Below, piece after piece: positions 59,850 through 64,000 of a DNA stretch of 64,000 bases. Source of the DNA: Thuidium tamariscinum. Taxonomy: Eukaryota > Streptophyta > Bryopsida > Hypnales > Thuidiaceae. How positions within the stretch are numbered: the stretch's first letter is position 1; the number at the start of each line of letters is the position of its first letter. The notes under the pieces were generated by a model. It searched no databases and was not told the DNA's origin. It saw only the letters and a program-made list of their open reading frames with translations. The position numbers were made by a program, and so were the translations under genes. The stretch spans positions 19,096,001 through 19,160,000 of the forward strand of contig OX344751.2 in NCBI GenBank assembly GCA_947034885.2. The letters run 5' to 3'.

Positions 59850-60250
59850 TAGGGTGAACTAACCCCTTCACTGGGCCACTTGGAAAAACGGTGAAATTTT
59901 GTATTTTCTACCAATGTTGAAATTTGCAAATTTTGATTTCATATTTGCAATTAGAGGTACCACATTAGCTAGGAGAGTGTAGGAGGTAAATAAATCAAGT
60001 ACAAAATAGGGGACTTTTATATTTACTTGCACCCTTGGAATGACTTGGTGTAGTCAAGTGTGAGGTGGTGGCTGGTTCACACCCAAAGGCCAAGGTGGAT
60101 TGACCCCCTTGCTTGGCCACTTGGGAATACATTGAAATAATTTATTTTTCATGCATGAAATGATTTGCAAATTTTGAATTCATATTTGCAATTAAAGGCT
60201 CCAAATTAGTTAGGAAGGGTGTACATGCTAAGTAATTCTTGGTAGGCCAT
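59850..60250. repeat. Pair of direct ~150-bp repeats, ~230 bp apart
   Basis: TTGCAAATTTTGA(A/T)TTCAT and TATTTGCAATTA(A/G)AGG recur in order in 59850-60005 and 60085-60245, preceded in both by GGCCACTTGG. AT-rich and non-coding. Confidence 0.6.
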
Positions 60251-61115
60251 CAATGCTCGACGTTGAAGCTTAGGAAGTAGATGGATGAAAATTAAAGCAT
60301 TAACCCCTTAAGGATGTGGTTTTCTATACACTCTCCCTTGTCATATATGGAAGGGAAAATTAAGTAGTGCTTGAATCCCATCCAATTCATAAATTTTACT
60401 CCAAGTCATAAACATATACTCATCAATTGAGAATTTTTTGGAAATTTTTGACTGATCTGAAAGGATCAAATGTATTCAATATATGGACAACATATGTTAG
60501 TGGTTTTTTGGTCGGTAACAACATTAGGGGGCTCCCACTTGGGAGGAGTTAAAGGGTCCATGTATTGATTAATAACATTATGGATAATGGCTATTTTTGT
60601 AAAGGATATACTCATTTTGCAAAAAATCAAAATAACCAAATTACTATTGTATTTTAAGGCTAGCATTCTAATTTCAATTAGTTCTTATATATTTTAGATA
60701 CAAATATCACTTCATATCACCATATATTGTCACATATCACCCAAATATGACATGAATATTGAAGAAATAGTTGGCTAACTTCTCTAATATGATAAGAAAA
60801 AAGCATTTGTTAACCTACTCTTGTCACTTTGAAAAGGATAGGTTTTGTACCTACGAGGAATTGATAAAATGTTACCCATGCTTATGGATGGACAATTAAC
60901 CCATAAAGGTTGACATAGACATTTAGTGTTTAATGGATGACAAAGTATCTTTTGTATGGGACAAAAGTGCAATTCTATTCATCCTCAAAATTTTATGTGG
61001 AAAAGAGAGAGATTCTACAATAGTTTGATTGCCAATGAGAGCTTTTAAAATCTTTGTAAACCAATGATTTCCACTGTGTCATAATGAATGATTTCCATAG
61101 TCACCAATATATCCT

Positions 61116-61701
61116 TTAACCGTGGAGTAGTCTGACCTCAAATTTTTGGACAATGTATAGATTGAAAATTAGATTTCTTTTTCATTACAACTTGGATGAA
61201 AGTCATCCTAATTTTTAGAGATTTTTTAAAAAGTTGTCCTATCCAAGGGTTAGATTTGGTGTCACTAGAATACATTGTTTTTCTAAAATTACAAATGTGG
61301 AAGTATGTCAAGTAGTTGACCAAGCCAAAATTGCATTGATTTTAGTTCAAACATGGAATTGCAAAAATAAGGTCATAGAATCAAAGAACACAAAAACTCC
61401 TAAAAATCACCATGTTGATAAAACCTCATTTCAAATCCATTCCAACAAAATTAACTGAAAAAATGACAAGATTTTGCTTGTATTTGAAATTAGAAGGAAA
61501 ATTAAATTTTCCCTTTCAAAATTTATAGAAAAATATTGGTGATAGCATTGATGAATCTAACCATATGGATAGAATCGAAAACTCAAAGTCTACAACTTTT
61601 ATTTGTATCTCAATTCCAAAATATTCTTCTAAATACTAGTTCATAATGATTTCCAAAATTGTCAATTATAGAGATGATTATCGACGCTACACGGGGGTTA
61701 A
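61116..61701. mobile_element. 586-bp TTAA-flanked element, copy B
   Basis: TTAA at 61116-61119 and 61698-61701; ends CCGTGGAGTAG and, from the right, CCCCCGTGTAG. Full-length homologue of 54157-54743. Non-coding. Confidence 0.7.
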
Positions 61702-61741
61702 AGGTTGAGGATCTCCAACGTTATTTCTCGACTGAGGTGAC

Positions 61742-62072
61742 TAAGGTAGAAGGCTCTTAAATGGAGCAGGTTCTAAAATGGTGCCCTATCTTAAATGTAT
61801 AGTGGTTGTACATGTTGCTTTTTCATAGCCTTCAGTAGTGTACTGACAATGTACATTGTAGCTAGGGCACCATTTTACAGCCCTATGCCCTTTCAACTTC
61901 AAAATTTGATAACTAATTCAAAAAAACTCAGAAAAATATGAAACGACTTGGATTAGATGTCAATTCTACTTGTTTTTCAAGGAAAATTTACTGAAAAATA
62001 TTTCTAGAGGTTTTACCTCCTTGAAATTCTGTTTCAGCCCTTAGATGGTCCATTATAGGACCTCTTACCTTA
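61742..62072. mobile_element. 331-bp foldback element, reverse orientation to 52021-52350
   Basis: TAAGGTAGAAGGCTCTTAAA at the left and, read from the right, TAAGGTAAGAGGTCCTATAA. Its interior is the reverse complement of 52021-52350 with few differences, so the two are recent relatives. Confidence 0.75.
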
Positions 62073-63472
62073 GAAATCAAAACAAATGTGATTTGCAAAG
62101 TAGAAAGCGGATTTGTAATTTTGTTAAGTATTGTTGATGGACCCCCTTATTTTCACTTCGAGACAGATTCAGAATTGGGCTACAAACATTCAAGCTGGCA
62201 GATGCAAGTTACACGGTTCTGGAAATTCAAGTACTCAAAGTCCAGACAACCTGCTTTAACAAGCCGGAAACAACACTTAGAAGCGACACTTTTTTCTAAT
62301 CTCTGATTGCCTCAAAGATTAAATGACGAAAAACATTTGATGAGGTTATCATTGAACCCAAGAGAATTTCAACCCAAGTAGTTTTGTAATTTTCTAAGGC
62401 TTTCATAGTATTTTACAAATTTTCAAAGTTAAAAACAGAGTAGTATATAAACTAAAGACTCACCTGGAATGAGCACCCAATGTTTCAGTTTTTTGCAATA
62501 CACAACTATAACTATGGCCATAATTTGGCTTTCTTTCTAAAGGTAACCACTCCTTAAATTTTCTAAATTTTAATAATTGAGTATGGTTCCTATCATTGAA
62601 TTGTATATGTTTCAGATGAACATCAGCCTATGACACAAGGTAGTCATCAGAAAAAGATGACTACTTTCATACCAACAAGTGCATTTTTCTTTTCTATAAT
62701 GCTCTAGAAAGTCATCCATTGGCCATTTTTTAGTACTAGTGTCCTTAAAGGGATAATATTCAAAATTATATTTACAATGAAATGCCTACCAAAAATTTTG
62801 ATTGTAAAAGATTTGACATTAAAACTTTTCATATTTTTCTCATACTCAAACACTATGCAAGACAAAAGTGTCCAACAAATGACCTTCAAGATAACATTGA
62901 AAACAAGAAATGCACCTGTTCATCTTAGAATCTACAAAGCTTGGGTGACTACCTAGATAGTACCTTCTCGGGATAAAAATTGGACTTGTCCAGTCCACTC
63001 AAAACAAAGAAGCTAGAATCATGTGCAACCAAATGTGCAACCAATATTCTGAAGGAAAAAAAATAATATTTGGATCAAAGTCATTTGTTACTAGTACCAT
63101 TAACACCGACACCACAAAAAACAAACCCAGTAATTTTTACTGTCAATACATTATTTAACTTCAGTGTACACACAAAGTTGACCCCTCCATTCCCAGTGGA
63201 TGCTTAAGATAACTACACAAACGTCTAGTACCGACACATCACATAAGTTTGCCTGCGTCCCCGAGTGAGGGTATTCATATAGAAATCTAGTCACACAACG
63301 CAGTTTCCAAGGCACTGTATCACTCCCTTTATCACCTCAACCTCTTCGTACCGAGACCTGAGTTAGTATAAACCAAACACTGATAGTTACGAGCATTCTT
63401 TAATTTACACAACATAACTGGGGATTATGTTCCAACACCCTTCTCAAGTTTCCCTGCTCCGCTGGTCTCCTC

Positions 63473-64000
63473 TTACCGAAACCGACGGTAAACAGGGCTG
63501 TACATACAGCTCTTCGCATACCCAAGCAGGTCTTTCGGCTTGGGAAGCTTCGTTGCCAATCCTGAAACCCAACAACCAACCAGAAAAAGAATCTCACCAA
63601 TCAGAAAAAAACACGAAGCTCACAGATTGAGCATGTTTCGTAGTTTTCTGTCAAGTATTTGCAAATCACGAAAGAATGATGATAGTATCGAATTCCTTGC
63701 ACTTAGAACATGGTGTCGAAATCCAACAATAGAAGGAATAAGCACCTAGAGTACGAGAAACGAGAGGCTCTATCCCTGTCACTAGAAAATTGTTGATAGC
63801 TTTTAGCACGTATTTTTGAGAACTAGACTACTCAAATTTCCTCATATTCATTCACTATTGATGTAAATTTTGCCAAAGCAAAGGGTCATCTCCTGTGGTC
63901 CAGAGCTAACAGATAAATAAATAAATAAATAAATAAGTGAAGCTCGGTACATGTTGTACTTACCCAATTCATAAGCCTTCTCTGCTACCGCGGCACCGAT
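63473..64000 (-). CDS. NADP-ME: NADP-dependent malic enzyme, C-terminal exons (partial)
   Basis: Oxidative decarboxylation of malate to pyruvate, yielding NADPH and CO2. Two exons are visible: 64000-63964, cut by the window edge ([13 protein letters not shown]), and 63561-63473, joined in phase 1 to read [18 protein letters not shown], then [10 protein letters not shown] and TAA. The AYELGLA...LP.P..L..YA.SCMY.P.YR ending is diagnostic of plant NADP-ME and unlike NAD-ME. The intron 63562-63963 has canonical ends and holds an (AAAT)n microsatellite. Everything upstream lies beyond the window, so compartment and isoform cannot be judged. Confidence 0.88.
63912..63936. repeat. (AAAT)n microsatellite in an NADP-ME intron
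   Basis: About six tandem ATAA units inside the last intron. Confidence 0.85.

Larger units (their letters stand above)
60251..63472. other. Repeat-rich spacer before the NADP-ME gene
   Basis: AT-rich with the elements at 61116-61701 and 61742-62072. Lone TTAACCC-type ends occur at 60300 and 60896. No exon supported. The last ~300 bp is probably the NADP-ME 3' UTR. Confidence 0.55.

Overview
This window is nuclear DNA of a green land plant. It holds intron-rich genes with GT-AG introns mostly of 80-950 nt and AT-rich introns and spacers. The genes have unmistakable plant orthologues: malonyl-CoA synthetase AAE13, plant-type ERV1 with a CX4C tail, the NERD1-type FG-GAP membrane protein, SRFR1, an ATL RING-H2 protein and NADP-malic enzyme. 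Compact genes with fairly short introns fit a bryophyte, a moss being my best guess, but the lineage is inference. I found no rRNA, credible tRNA, CRISPR array, operon or intact transposase.

Layout, left to right. 507-618 is the last exon of an unidentified + strand gene. 0.6-4.4 kb is AT-rich spacer. 4584-5873 (+) is a SINA-like RING E3 ligase. 5.9-9 kb is spacer. 8994-15821 (-) is AAE13 in 14 coding exons, one of its introns being of the U12 AT-AC class. It is head-to-head with 17124-21734 (+), a mitochondrial-type RluA pseudouridine synthase in 10 exons, one intron being GC-AG. 22661-25476 (-) is ERV1 in 7 exons, head-to-head with 26477-31976 (+), NERD1 in 13 exons. 35199-44208 (+) is SRFR1 in 26 coding exons. 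44.2-56.3 kb is a gene-poor repeat field. 56290-57321 (-) is an intronless ATL-type RING-H2 gene. 57.3-63.4 kb is again repeat-rich. 63473-64000 (-) is the 3' end of an NADP-malic enzyme gene that runs off the window. Exon coordinates were derived by hand from reading frame, splice consensus and family similarity; phases and codon counts balance at each junction.

The genes are housekeeping or regulatory genes of separate pathways: organelle fatty-acid metabolism, organelle RNA modification, mitochondrial disulfide relay, Golgi/exocyst function, immune-receptor repression, ubiquitination and NADPH supply. I see no shared pathway beyond two divergent promoter pairs.

The spacers and some introns carry a rich set of small non-autonomous DNA elements readable from their termini. 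They include a Stowaway-type element with TA duplications that contains a second TA-flanked element, TTAA-flanked elements with CCC(C)TTAA ends (piggyBac-like), TAA-flanked Harbinger-like elements, and several foldback families, one with a perfect 25-bp stem. I found no wholly new gene system. The most unusual items are the U12 intron, the nested element and the TTAA family.
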